From: JBJYIN01 sp046237015 | Lineage (GTDB): Bacteria; Pseudomonadota; Gammaproteobacteria; Enterobacterales; Enterobacteriaceae | DNA: 64,000 bases | Direction: 5' to 3' | Assembly (NCBI RefSeq): GCF_046237015.1 | Contig: NZ_JBJYIN010000019.1 | Location: 38,426 to 102,425, forward strand | Shown: one piece after another, positions 52,426 through 59,911 of the stretch | Position numbering within the stretch: the stretch's first letter is position 1 | Layout of the letters: each line of letters opens with the position of its first letter | Position numbers and translations under genes: made by a program | The notes under the pieces: generated by a model | Told to the model about the DNA's origin: nothing | Databases searched by the model: none | The model's input: only the letters and a program-made list of their open reading frames with translations

Positions 52426-53331
52426 ATGGATAAGCTGGAATCAATGCAGGTATATGTTCATGTCGTCGATACGCATAGCTTCGCCAGAGCATCGGAAGTG
52501 CTGGGTCTACCGAGATCGACCGTATCTCGTGTCATTAAAGAACTGGAAAGATACCTGGGGCTGCAACTTTTACAACGCACCACCAGAAAGCTCAGTGTGA
52601 CAACCGATGGCCGCCGTTACTATGAAGAATGCAGAAGGATCCTTACTGATATTGCGACAATTGAATCTTCATTTCCTGGTAGATCCGCTCAGCCAAAAGG
52701 TCGCTTTAAAGTGGGAATGCCGCAATCCCTTGCCCGTTATTGTATCATTCCCAGGATCCAGGCGTTTCTGAGCCTGTATCCTGAATTGGAGATGATACTT
52801 TGCTCAAGTGATAACGTTGAGGACATCATCCAGGAAGGCTATGACTGTGTGATCCGAACGGGAAGGGTAGAGGATTCAACTACCTTGGTTGCCCGTCCGC
52901 TTGCAAATTTTAAATGGGCTGTCATGGCGTCGCCAAAATACATTGAAGCGCATGGAAGACCAGAGAGTTTGGATGATTTAGAGCACCATCGCGCAGTGGG
53001 CTACCTTAGCCACCGAACCGGGCGTACCACTGAATGGTTGTTTACGTTTGATGACGTCGATCGGGTGATTCGAATGAAAGAGATTTTTGTGGTGGATGAT
53101 ACCGATGCCTATATACAGGCCGGAATTCAAGGCATTGGATTAATTCGTGTTGCGAGCTATCTGGTTGTTCCCTATCTGAAAAGCGGAGCATTAGTTTCTT
53201 GCATGGATAATTTCTCTTTTGATTTACCTTTATCGCTGGTCTATCCACAAAATAGATATCTTCCCCCGTCAGTTCGTGCGTTTTTTACCTGGAGTAAAGC
53301 AGTACTAAGCCAACCGCATTATGGGAAGTAG
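52426..53331 (+). CDS. LysR-family transcription regulator
   Basis: 301 residues. HTH at the N-terminus (MQVYVHVVDTHSFARASEVL, LPRSTVSRVIKELERYLG, LQRTTRKLSVT), then a substrate-binding domain (RFKVGMPQSLARY, IRTGRVEDSTTLVARPLANF). It resembles the AaeR/DmlR subgroup that controls short oxidoreductase genes. It is opposite the NmrA-like gene, 144 bases apart. Confidence 0.87.
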   Translation: MDKLESMQVYVHVVDTHSFARASEVLGLPRSTVSRVIKELERYLGLQLLQRTTRKLSVTTDGRRYYEECRRILTDIATIESSFPGRSAQPKGRFKVGMPQSLARYCIIPRIQAFLSLYPELEMILCSSDNVEDIIQEGYDCVIRTGRVEDSTTLVARPLANFKWAVMASPKYIEAHGRPESLDDLEHHRAVGYLSHRTGRTTEWLFTFDDVDRVIRMKEIFVVDDTDAYIQAGIQGIGLIRVASYLVVPYLKSGALVSCMDNFSFDLPLSLVYPQNRYLPPSVRAFFTWSKAVLSQPHYGK

Positions 53332-53434
53332 CGACCACCCATATTGCATCAATCTTATGACGTCTGACTAGCCCGTGAATGCTTAAGTCTATAAGTTAAC
53401 TTTATCAATCAATGTGTTGATAGAATGATTCTGC

Positions 53435-53668
53435 TTGTTTGCCTGTCTGTTAGCTTATCTCGGTTGTACTGGGAGTAAAACATATTCCGGCTCTTATGCG
53501 CCATCATCTGCACCGCAACCCGATTATGTTAAGCCAACCAAAGAGTATAAGGCGCAATCACAAATTGACTACGACCTTGCTGCGAAGGGATCAAGTTTTT
53601 TACTTGATCCCAATCTGAGTATCGTTGAGCAACAGGGTTATCGGGATGCACTGAAAAACAAAGAATAA
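53435..53668 (+). CDS. Small lipoprotein with a doubtful start
   Basis: 77 residues if translation starts at the TTG of 53435 (LFACLLAYLGCTGSKTYSG), giving a lipobox just before Cys11. A better start, ATG 53425 (MILLVCLSVS), is in another frame and joins the lipoprotein sequence only if one base is added or lost within the signal. The mature part is Ser, Tyr and Lys-rich (YAPSSAPQPDYVKPTKEYKA) and ends LSIVEQQGYRDALKNKE. Either an unusual start or a frameshifted gene. No family recognised. Confidence 0.5.
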   Translation: MFACLLAYLGCTGSKTYSGSYAPSSAPQPDYVKPTKEYKAQSQIDYDLAAKGSSFLLDPNLSIVEQQGYRDALKNKE

Positions 53669-53726
53669 GGTAGTTAGTTATATGGCTGTTAATTCCAAGC
53701 CTCTATTGTACACATAATAATGATTC

Positions 53727-54272
53727 TTATTCTACCATGTGGTTAATAGCTGCTATTAATTTTTTACTATGGTTTTTTGCTTTATCTCTAATTTCTAATT
53801 CAGTATGGCCCGATACTATTGAAGTGTCATACAAAATAACGGGTTCAATATAGTTCATTTGAGCATATTCAGCCGATTTTTTTATCGGCATCAATAAACT
53901 GTCCATTAATGGACTGTGATCCTCTTTTTTGAAGTTATACTCTGGTTGACCTACTGTCAGGCTTGGCAACAGATTTTTATTTTTAAGTTTATCTCCCTTT
54001 GAACCATAGGCAAACTGATAGGTAAACACCTGATCGAACCAAATTTTCAAAATGGCAGGAATATTATACCAATACATAGGGTATTGTAGAATAATCAGAT
54101 TATGACGTAATAAAGCGGCTTGTTCTTCTTTTACGTTAATCTTGTAATCGGGATTTAACTGAAAGATATCACGGATTTCCACATCAGAAAAACTATGTTG
54201 TAATTCAGTTATGATAGACTGATTTGCTATAGAGTGTTCGATGTCAGGATGTGCCAATATAACTAATGCCAT
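53727..54272 (-). CDS. NAD(P)H oxidoreductase of the flavodoxin fold (KefF/MdaB-like)
   Basis: 181 residues. Flavodoxin-like quinone reductase with LVILAHPDIEHSIANQSI at the start, ILQYPMYWYNIPAILKIWFDQVFTYQFAYG (in pieces: QYPMYWYNIP and WFDQVF) and LTVGQPEYNF. It takes electrons from NAD(P)H to quinones or azo compounds. It stands opposite an HxlR regulator with paired operators, a frequent arrangement for electrophile-induced reductases. Confidence 0.85.
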   Translation of the reverse strand: MALVILAHPDIEHSIANQSIITELQHSFSDVEIRDIFQLNPDYKINVKEEQAALLRHNLIILQYPMYWYNIPAILKIWFDQVFTYQFAYGSKGDKLKNKNLLPSLTVGQPEYNFKKEDHSPLMDSLLMPIKKSAEYAQMNYIEPVILYDTSIVSGHTELEIRDKAKNHSKKLIAAINHMVE

Positions 54273-54295
54273 AAGATCTCACTTAATAACAGTCG

Positions 54296-54372
54296 ATAAC
54301 TATCAAAATGATAGGTGGTGTGGTAAGTTTACTGCATAGCTTGTCATTGACAATAACTATCAAGATCGATAG
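54296..54372. promoter_or_regulatory. Two HxlR operators between reductase and regulator
   Basis: ATAACTATCAAAATGATAG at 54296-54314 and ATAACTATCAAGATCGATAG at 54353-54372 are two copies of the same site, each an inverted repeat CTATC-N5/6-GATAG. A TTGACA box at 54347 stands just before the second copy, with GATAGT 15 bases downstream as the -10, so the regulator would cover its own promoter. Confidence 0.72.
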
Positions 54373-54382
54373 TGGAGATAGC

Positions 54383-54751
54383 ATGAAGATAAAAATCACT
54401 AAAAATGCAGCTTGTCAGGTCTTTTTGAATGAAAAAATCTATCCCTGTCCAGTTAGCCTGGTCATGGATTTAATTGGTGGGAAATGGAGGGGTGTTATTC
54501 TTTACTATTTAAAAGATAGAAATAAAAGATTCAGTGAGTTACGCAAAAATATTCCACACATTACTGAAATGACGTTAAGTTTACAGCTTAAAAAACTGGA
54601 AAAGGATGGGCTTATTACGCGAGAGGTTTTCGGTGAAAAACCACCATTAAAAGTTATTTATTCACTTTCTGAGTTTGGACAATCATTTAAACCCGTTCTT
54701 GAGGCTATTTCATCGTGGACAGATACTGAGATAATAGAGAGTGTGAAATAG
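54383..54751 (+). CDS. HxlR-family transcription regulator
   Basis: 122 residues from ATG 54383 (MKIKITKNAACQVFLNE), with GTGGAGAT upstream. The winged helix (CPVSLVMDLIGGKWRGVILY, RFSELRKNIPHITEMTLSLQ, LEKDGLITREV) is clear. Cys11 and Cys22 or so near the N-terminus (AACQVFLNEKIYPCP) could sense electrophiles or oxidants, as in HypR and QorR. It is divergent from the reductase and is followed after 1 base by a histidine phosphatase gene. Confidence 0.87.
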   Translation: MKIKITKNAACQVFLNEKIYPCPVSLVMDLIGGKWRGVILYYLKDRNKRFSELRKNIPHITEMTLSLQLKKLEKDGLITREVFGEKPPLKVIYSLSEFGQSFKPVLEAISSWTDTEIIESVK

Positions 54752-54752
54752 T

Positions 54753-55307
54753 ATGAAGATAATATTAATCCGACATGGTAAACCTGATGTTGACATAACA
54801 AGAAAATTATCTTCAAATGAGATGGCATTGTGGATAGAGGATTATGATAAAAGTGAGGTAAGTGAAAACCCTCCGCCATACCTTTTTACAAACAATCTTA
54901 TTAGCAAGAGTTTTGTTATTGTTAGTCCACTACCAAGAACATTAACGTCATTGGAAATGATGGGCATTAATTCTGATATGATCGATCCAATGTTTCGTGA
55001 GGCTCAATTACCTTCATTTAACCGTTCTTTGTTGCGGCTATCACCAATGACATATGTTTTTATATTTCGTATGTTATGGCTTATCGGATTTTCTAAAAAT
55101 GTTGAATCCTATTATTCAGCTAAATTTCGCTCTAAACTAGCTGCAAAAAAATTAATAAACCTTGCCCAAACAGAATCCTCGGTTTCTCTAATGGGGCATG
55201 GAATTATGAACCGTATGATTGGCTACCAGCTTGAAAGGGAAGGGTTCAAAAAAATACAAACATTAGGTAAAAGCTACTGGAAATTAACTGTTTACGAGAA
55301 ATACTGA
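54753..55307 (+). CDS. Histidine phosphatase family protein
   Basis: 184 residues. The RHG motif (LIRHGKP) at the N-terminus and the second catalytic His (LMGHGIMNRM near 150) fit the phosphoglycerate mutase-like superfamily. One hydrophobic segment (MTYVFIFRMLWLIGF). Substrate unknown. It is coupled with the HxlR gene and AT-rich like the surrounding island. Confidence 0.75.
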   Translation: MKIILIRHGKPDVDITRKLSSNEMALWIEDYDKSEVSENPPPYLFTNNLISKSFVIVSPLPRTLTSLEMMGINSDMIDPMFREAQLPSFNRSLLRLSPMTYVFIFRMLWLIGFSKNVESYYSAKFRSKLAAKKLINLAQTESSVSLMGHGIMNRMIGYQLEREGFKKIQTLGKSYWKLTVYEKY

Positions 55308-55390
55308 CTGTCAGTTTTTCTCGTGGAATCAAATGCCAATTTGAGTCTTATTGGATAATGGCATTGCATATCATCTACCTAATCGAGAGT

Positions 55391-55537
55391 TTATTGTTCA
55401 GCAGCACGTTTTTCCTGAACCTGTTTGCTGTTCCATTTGGCACGATGAACACGTTGCATAGCTGGACGGCTGGTTGCTGTTGCCTTGGTGAGCCATGAGC
55501 GCTTTTTCTTCAACGTCCAAGGTAATAGTGGGTAAGA
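55391..55537 (-). pseudogene. Fragment of a glutathione S-transferase gene, C-terminal end
   Basis: A minus-strand frame of 48 codons closed by stops on both sides. It contains SWLTKATATSRPAMQRVHRA followed by KWNSKQVQEKRAAEQ, the layout of the end of a GST (WL...RPAMQR). No start codon and no N-terminal domain are present. It is not a copy of the GST gene at 62054. Confidence 0.5.
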
Positions 55538-55550
55538 TCACCTAATACAA

Positions 55551-55880
55551 TTAATCAACGATAAACAGTTTTGCACCATTAGGTGATGATGAACGATGAG
55601 CCTCTGCGCCATCAGCCACTTGATAACTGATACCTGGAGTTAAGACGAAACTTCTGCCATCATCTAATTCTGTGTGAAGCTCACCTTCAAGGCATAAAAG
55701 TATGTGTCCTTTTTTACACCAATGATCAGCAAGATATCCGGCAGAATACTCAACGATCCGCACTCTTATGTTGCCAAAATTTTGGGTTCTCCACAAAGCA
55801 AAACCAACATCACCAGTATGAGTTGTTGGCGCTATTTCTGACCAGTTTGTGATACCGAATGGCAGGTTTTCTATGTTCAT
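55551..55880 (-). CDS. DHCW-motif cupin fold protein
   Basis: 109 residues from ATG 55880 (MNIENLPFGITNWSEI); the upstream frame to 55928 lacks a ribosome site. The cupin core reads VRIVEYSAGYLADHWCKKGH, LLCLEGELHTELDDG and LTPGISYQVADGAEAHRSS; DHWC fits the DHCW-type cupin family found in Proteobacteria. Possible metal ligands are His61 and His66 or so. Function unknown. It lies between two gene remnants. Confidence 0.78.
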   Translation of the reverse strand: MNIENLPFGITNWSEIAPTTHTGDVGFALWRTQNFGNIRVRIVEYSAGYLADHWCKKGHILLCLEGELHTELDDGRSFVLTPGISYQVADGAEAHRSSSPNGAKLFIVD

Positions 55881-55974
55881 ACAGATTATCGTTATTCGTA
55901 GGAGAGTGTGTACGATTAACATAGACATATGGATAAATCAATCACCATTAGATATTCTGCTTTTTTCGTCAGAA

Positions 55975-56202
55975 TTAAGGTCCAGTTATGCAGTTTATCC
56001 CCGCACATCTGAACACATTGCCAGTATTCAGAAAACCTACGCTTGGCACGTTATGAATGGCATAGCCACTTTTGAGACGGTTCCTCCGACTGTGGAAGAG
56101 ATAAAGGAGCGGCTCACTAATGTTTTTGATGCGAAAACACCGTGGATTGTCGCTGAGGTTTATGGTGTTGTTGTCAACAATCGCGCAGTGCTGTTTTGGT
56201 GA
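55975..56202 (+). pseudogene. Truncated GNAT acetyltransferase (phosphinothricin acetyltransferase-like)
   Basis: The frame reads SEHIASIQKTYAWHVMNGIA followed by TFETVPPTVEEIKERLTN and PWIVAEVYGVVV, a clear match to the N-terminal third of the phosphinothricin acetyltransferase family. It then ends VNNRAVLFW and a stop, before the acetyl-CoA site. There is no proper start codon in front. It is a decayed remnant. Confidence 0.6.
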
Positions 56203-56297
56203 TTTAATACGGTAAAAGATAATTGTGATGATATAAATCAAGCAATTAATGTGTTGAAAGGTGGAATAATAACCATTATCTCTTAATAAGATTGGAT

Positions 56298-56756
56298 ATG
56301 TTTATGCGCGAACCTAAGCAAGTATTAATCGTTCCTTATGTTATAGATAAGGATGAATTGTATTTATATATACTAAAACGAAGAGATATGGATTATTGGC
56401 AATGGGTTGCAGGAGGGGTAGAGGAAAATGAAACTATATTGGATGCTGCAATTCGTGAGTCATCAGAAGAGTTAGGACTCATTCTTAAAGAGTCAAATTT
56501 TATACAGCTTGAATCAGTCTGCTCTATTCCGAGATGCTATTTCAAAAGTGATAGGGAATGGAGCGATGATTTTTATACCGTTACTGAATATTCCTTTGCT
56601 GTAAGGTTATCTAAAAATTCAAAAGTAAACCTTAGTAATGAACACTCTGAATTTAATATAATAAAATATTCTGATTTAAAAAAATATAATACATGGGATA
56701 GTAATAAAACGGCAGCGTGGGAACTAAAGGAAAGAATGCTAATGGGGCGGCTTTAA
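56298..56756 (+). CDS. Nudix hydrolase
   Basis: 152 residues from ATG 56298; TTG 56292 and ATG 56304 are alternative starts. The Nudix box is GGVEENETILDAAIRESSEE followed by LGL, conforming except that Ser replaces a hydrophobic residue after RE. Members hydrolyse nucleoside diphosphate derivatives; the sequence is closest in style to dATP pyrophosphohydrolase NudB. Very AT-rich codons, unlike the first 50 kb, point to acquisition. Confidence 0.8.
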   Translation: MFMREPKQVLIVPYVIDKDELYLYILKRRDMDYWQWVAGGVEENETILDAAIRESSEELGLILKESNFIQLESVCSIPRCYFKSDREWSDDFYTVTEYSFAVRLSKNSKVNLSNEHSEFNIIKYSDLKKYNTWDSNKTAAWELKERMLMGRL

Positions 56757-56889
56757 GAATCAATAATAAACTAATTCTATTTATAAGAGGTAGAAGCAGG
56801 CGCTGCGATTTGCTTCTATCTTTTTTATTACTGCATTACTTTTGTAGAGCCAAATCCAAAAGACAGGATTTGGCTCAGGGATAATACGA

Positions 56890-57222
56890 TTAGGTATTAT
56901 CTTTCACTGTTTTAGTGCTTCCGTTGTTTTTTACCGAGGTAATGCCTGTTTCACGCGATTGCGCACTGGCATACATTTGGCTTGTCCCTATAACCTGATG
57001 ATTGGCCGCTTTTAAATTGAAATAGAATTTTCCATTAACGGAATCTTTCTTTTCATACCTTTCATCTAGGGGGCTATTTACCTGAACAGAGGCAATGCCA
57101 TTCTCTGCGGTTCCTTTTGTCGTATAAAGCTCGCTGGTAAGAATAATTTCGCCATTACCTGCTTTAAGAACAAATCGGAACTGACCATCACTGCTCTTAC
57201 TCAATTCGAACCAACCGGACAT
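56890..57222 (-). CDS. yegP: YegP-family protein (two DUF1508 repeats)
   Basis: 110 residues with two repeats of about 50: FELSKSSDGQFRFVLKAGNG and YEKKDSVNGKFYFNLKAANH, each followed by a TS-x-x-Y and a GI-S-V block. The family is YegP/DUF1508, of unknown function, cytoplasmic. E. coli YegP is the same length. The gene stands alone. Confidence 0.85.
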   Translation of the reverse strand: MSGWFELSKSSDGQFRFVLKAGNGEIILTSELYTTKGTAENGIASVQVNSPLDERYEKKDSVNGKFYFNLKAANHQVIGTSQMYASAQSRETGITSVKNNGSTKTVKDNT

Positions 57223-57338
57223 ATGAACTCCTTGATTTAAATCGATAATGTAAACAGTCTTCGAAAACGCATTTTATGCCTGAATTAGTATGCCTGAAAA
57301 TCCACTTGGTGGGAATGTATCGATAGCCTTGTCCTATT

Positions 57339-57369
57339 TTGACTTTTCCAAGCACGCTAATTAATGCGT
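57339..57369 (+). promoter_or_regulatory. Promoter of the toxin-antitoxin module
   Basis: TTGACT at 57339 and TAATGC at 57362 are 17 bases apart. ACGC at 57354 and GCGT at 57366 frame the -10 box as a small inverted repeat, a likely autoregulatory site. Confidence 0.45.
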
Positions 57370-57397
57370 ACATTTGTTGTATGGAGGAGACATTGCT

Positions 57398-57745
57398 ATG
57401 GCACTCGTTCGTTTGACTGAATTCCGCCAGAATATCGCCGCACATTTTGATGAGGTCATATCATCAAGAGCGCCGTTGCTGGTTACACGCCAAGGGTCAG
57501 AAGCAATGGTCATGCTGGCTGAAGGTGAATACGAATCCATTCTGGAAACCCTGCACTTGTTTGCAACTACGGCAAACTCTGAGTGGTTACGTGAAAGCAT
57601 TAAACAGCTCGGTGACGGAAAGGTGGTAGAGAAGGCCCGACTCTCTGATATGAAACTGCTTTGGACAGAGAATGCTTGGCAGGATTATCTATACTGGCAG
57701 GAAAACGATCCCAGTATGATCACAAAAATCAACGAGCTGATTTAA
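57398..57745 (+). pseudogene. YefM-like antitoxin joined in frame to the start of a YoeB-like toxin
   Basis: The frame from ATG 57398 (TATGGAGGAG upstream) codes a Phd/YefM antitoxin for about 84 residues (MALVRLTEFRQNIAAHFDEV, APLLVTRQGSEAMVMLAEGE). With no stop it runs into MKLLWTENAWQDYLYWQEND, the start of YoeB (ATG 57650), and ends after ELI at a TAA (57743). In related modules the two proteins are separate, with the antitoxin stop next to or overlapping the toxin start. Here either the stop has been lost or the toxin is made from its own start. The antitoxin part seems complete. Confidence 0.72.
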
Positions 57746-57920
57746 GGATACCAAGTGGTCGCCCTTCAAGGGGTTAGAGAAACCAGAACCCCTCAAAGGT
57801 GATCTCTCTGGTTTTTGGTCACGTCGAATATCCGGTAAGCATCGTTTTGTCTACCGTGTGTCAGGAAAAGGTGAGGTTCAGCAACTGGATGTTGTTCAAT
57901 GCCGATTCCATTACAAATAG
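57650..57920 (+). pseudogene. YoeB-like RNase toxin, frameshifted
   Basis: YoeB sequence runs from ATG 57650 to codon 31 (KINELI), then a TAA. Skipping the T at 57743 restores KDTKWSPFKG, PEPLKGDLSGFWSRRISGKH, RFVYRV and the C-terminal CRFHYK to a stop at 57918. All active-site residues expected in YoeB (Glu in KPEPL, Arg in SRRI, the terminal HY) are present in the second frame, so the break is a single extra base. Unless the ribosome shifts at ATTTAAG, the toxin is inactive. Confidence 0.75.
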
Positions 57921-58060
57921 CCTATATTTGGAGTTATTCGCCTGAACATGGGCTAATAGATCTTGTGGCACGTAAGTCTGTTTTCTCAAACCCAATTTAG
58001 GGCGTGGGAGGAACAACATTGGATGGTTTTTGTGATAATGATGGATAAGAAAACTCAAAA

Positions 58061-58088
58061 TTAGCCGCTAAATCACTTTAACGGCTAA
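58061..58088 (-). terminator. Terminator of the hns-like gene
   Basis: TTAGCCG at 58061 pairs with CGGCTAA ending at 58088; TAAA and TTTA pair inside. On the minus strand it is followed by TTTTGAGTTTTC. It lies 24 bases after the stop at 58112. Confidence 0.75.
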
Positions 58089-58111
58089 TGAGAATTAAGT
58101 GGCAGAAATAA

Positions 58112-58513
58112 TTAGATCTCAAACTCTTCCAAAGTCTTACCATTTTCAAGTGCTGCCGCAATTGCTTTAGGTGTACGACCCTGACCTGTCCATAACTTTT
58201 CGTTACCATTTTCATCAACGTATTTATATTTAGCCGGACGGGGAGCGCGTTTGGCTTTCGCTGATTTGCTGGTAGGTATTGAGCCCAGCAGTTCAGCCGG
58301 ATCAATTCCATCAGCCAGTAATTGAGCGCGGAAGGCTTCAAGTTTGGCCTGACGCTCTGCATTTTGTTGTTGTGCGTTGGTTTCTTCTTCGCGGCGGTCT
58401 TCAACAATCGCGGTCAATTTTTCCAGCATTTCTTCTAACGTTGCCAGATCCAATTCACGTGCCTGAGCACGCAGGGTACGAATATTGTTTAATACTTTTA
58501 AGGCTTCACTCAT
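58112..58513 (-). CDS. H-NS family nucleoid protein, likely a second copy
   Basis: 133 residues. The N-terminal oligomerisation part begins MSEALKVLNNIRTLRAQARE, a coiled coil follows, then the linker KSAKAKRAPRPAKYKYVDENG and the DNA-binding motif TGQGRTPKAIAAALENG. H-NS silences AT-rich foreign DNA. The gene is far from the usual enterobacterial hns neighbourhood (tdk, galU are not here) and lies within an AT-rich island, so I take it as an additional paralogue, but this window alone cannot show whether the main copy exists. Confidence 0.9.
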   Translation of the reverse strand: MSEALKVLNNIRTLRAQARELDLATLEEMLEKLTAIVEDRREEETNAQQQNAERQAKLEAFRAQLLADGIDPAELLGSIPTSKSAKAKRAPRPAKYKYVDENGNEKLWTGQGRTPKAIAAALENGKTLEEFEI

Positions 58514-58619
58514 AGTCGGTCATCCTGATAAAGAGAAATAGGTTATTGTGGGTTAGTAAGTCAAAAATTTGACAATCGACAACGCTAAATTATATATCAA
58601 TATAACTAAGGAGGAAACA

Positions 58620-58875
58620 ATGAAGAGGGAAAAATTAAGTATCTACTCTGGATTTATTTATACAATAGTATTTTTTAGCCGTTTTAATCGTTCCATATGG
58701 TTTGGGATGGGCTATTTGCCATATCAGCCATGATGTTTTAAGCCATCTTGTCTTGTATTCTTTGGGGGCAGCTGGGGTTAGTGTGCTTTTTATGCTGTTA
58801 GGTATCGTACTGATGATAACGAACAGTATCATGCGATTTATGTTTCGATGGCATCAAAAAACACCGTATAACTAA
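58620..58875 (+). pseudogene. Small membrane protein broken in a run of six T
   Basis: AAGGAGG precedes ATG 58620. The frame reads MKREKLSIYSGFIYTIVFF and then meets the run TTTTTT at 58671-58676. In the next frame the sequence goes on LAVLIVPYGLGWAICHISHD and ends with two hydrophobic helices (SLGAAGVSVLFMLLGIVLMI) and WHQKTPYN, stop at 58873. Removing one T would give one protein of about 83 residues with two to three helices. As it stands the first frame stops at 58731. Family not recognised. Confidence 0.5.
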
Positions 58876-58886
58876 GAGGTTTCTAG

Positions 58887-59210
58887 AAAAAATTAAAAGT
58901 AAGCGATTTTAATTTATCCAAATTTTTCTCCTCGGATGGATTAATCACGAAAAATGAGAAAGGCTACCTACTTTCTTGTCAGTCTGGCACGTGGGGTAAA
59001 ATGTCAACTACAACGATGTCTGGTATGTATGCGCATTATCATTCGCCGGGAGATGGTTATAAGTGCGTCGTTCCAAATGCAGCAACAGGACGCTGTTCAT
59101 GTGATGCGGGGTTATTTGCTGTAGCCGTAAAACTAAAGGAGCAACTGGAAATAGATAGAGTGAAGGCGTGACCAGTAATGATATTTATGCTTGCTCAGCT
59201 CAAAAATTGG
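58887..59210 (+). pseudogene. PilV-like (type IV pilus tip) C-terminal fragment
   Basis: A frame without start codon begins after a TAG at 58884 and reads DGLITKNEKGYLLSCQSGTW then GKMSTTTMSG, a layout typical of PilV shufflon-type proteins (LLSCQSG-W). It continues YAHYHSPGDGYKCVVPNAAT and GRCSCDAGLFAVAV to a stop at 59169; a shift to another frame gives SEGVTSNDIYACSAQ, which fits the final Cys motif of the family. Only about 95 codons remain. It suggests that an integrative conjugative element was once here. Confidence 0.5.
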
Positions 59211-59568
59211 GCTGGGGAATACGCTACTATATGAGTATTCGGGTAATTTCAACAAATATAATTAATGGAAGAACTCGGTGGGTATCTGACTGGTAGCTGG
59301 ACTGTTTTATATAGTATTTTTAAAATTTTACAATACTAACAAATGGGTATTGATGAAATGTAATGTACATACAAATAAATATTTTAAAATATCATGGTAA
59401 AGTCGTTTTATCACGCTATCAGTATGAATTAATTATATAATTTTTCATCGTGAGTTTTTTTCATTAAAAAGAGGAACGATAAAATAATAAAGGGTATATG
59501 ATATGCAACTTACGTATCTTCCCTTGTAGGATTTGGTTTAATCAGTAATAAAAAAGTGAGGTTAGAGC
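59211..59568. other. AT-rich upstream region of yeaR
   Basis: About 360 bases of low complexity AT-rich DNA without a recognisable gene. The E. coli yeaR promoter is controlled by NarL and NsrR; I could not pick out convincing sites here. Confidence 0.5.
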
Positions 59569-59901
59569 ATGCAGCGCATTATCATCCCTGTAGACTATAT
59601 CCATACTCGTACTACCCCATTCTGGACTAAGGAAACGGCACCAGAATCTATATGGAAACGCCACTTAGATGCGGGAACACGTCAGGGAGTTTATCCACGT
59701 TTAAGTGTTATGCAGGGGGCTATCCGCTATTACGGCTATGCGGATGAGGCCAGTTCTGTTCCAGTAGAAACGATCACGATCAGAGCGGGAGAGTTTGCAG
59801 TATTTCCGCCGGAGAAATGGCATAACATCGAAGCGTTATCCGACGATACGGTATTTAACGTGGATTTTTATGTTGATCCAAAGATCTTAATTGAGCATTG
59901 A
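59569..59901 (+). CDS. yeaR: YeaR/TehB-like cupin (DUF1971)
   Basis: 110 residues. IPVDYIHTRTTPFWTKETAP, RQGVYPRLSVMQGAIRYYGY, GEFAVFPPEKWHNIEAL match E. coli YeaR almost block by block. The family is a DUF1971 cupin, induced by nitrate, nitrite and nitric oxide in E. coli. It is followed 10 bases later by the yoaG-like gene, the same pair as in E. coli. Confidence 0.9.
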   Translation: MQRIIIPVDYIHTRTTPFWTKETAPESIWKRHLDAGTRQGVYPRLSVMQGAIRYYGYADEASSVPVETITIRAGEFAVFPPEKWHNIEALSDDTVFNVDFYVDPKILIEH

Positions 59902-59911
59902 GGTGATGGTT

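Noticed and set aside
57861..58058. 65-codon minus-strand frame with LFLPRPKLGLRKQTYVPQDL
   Set aside because: It overlaps the end of the YoeB frame; no start signal and no family recognised.
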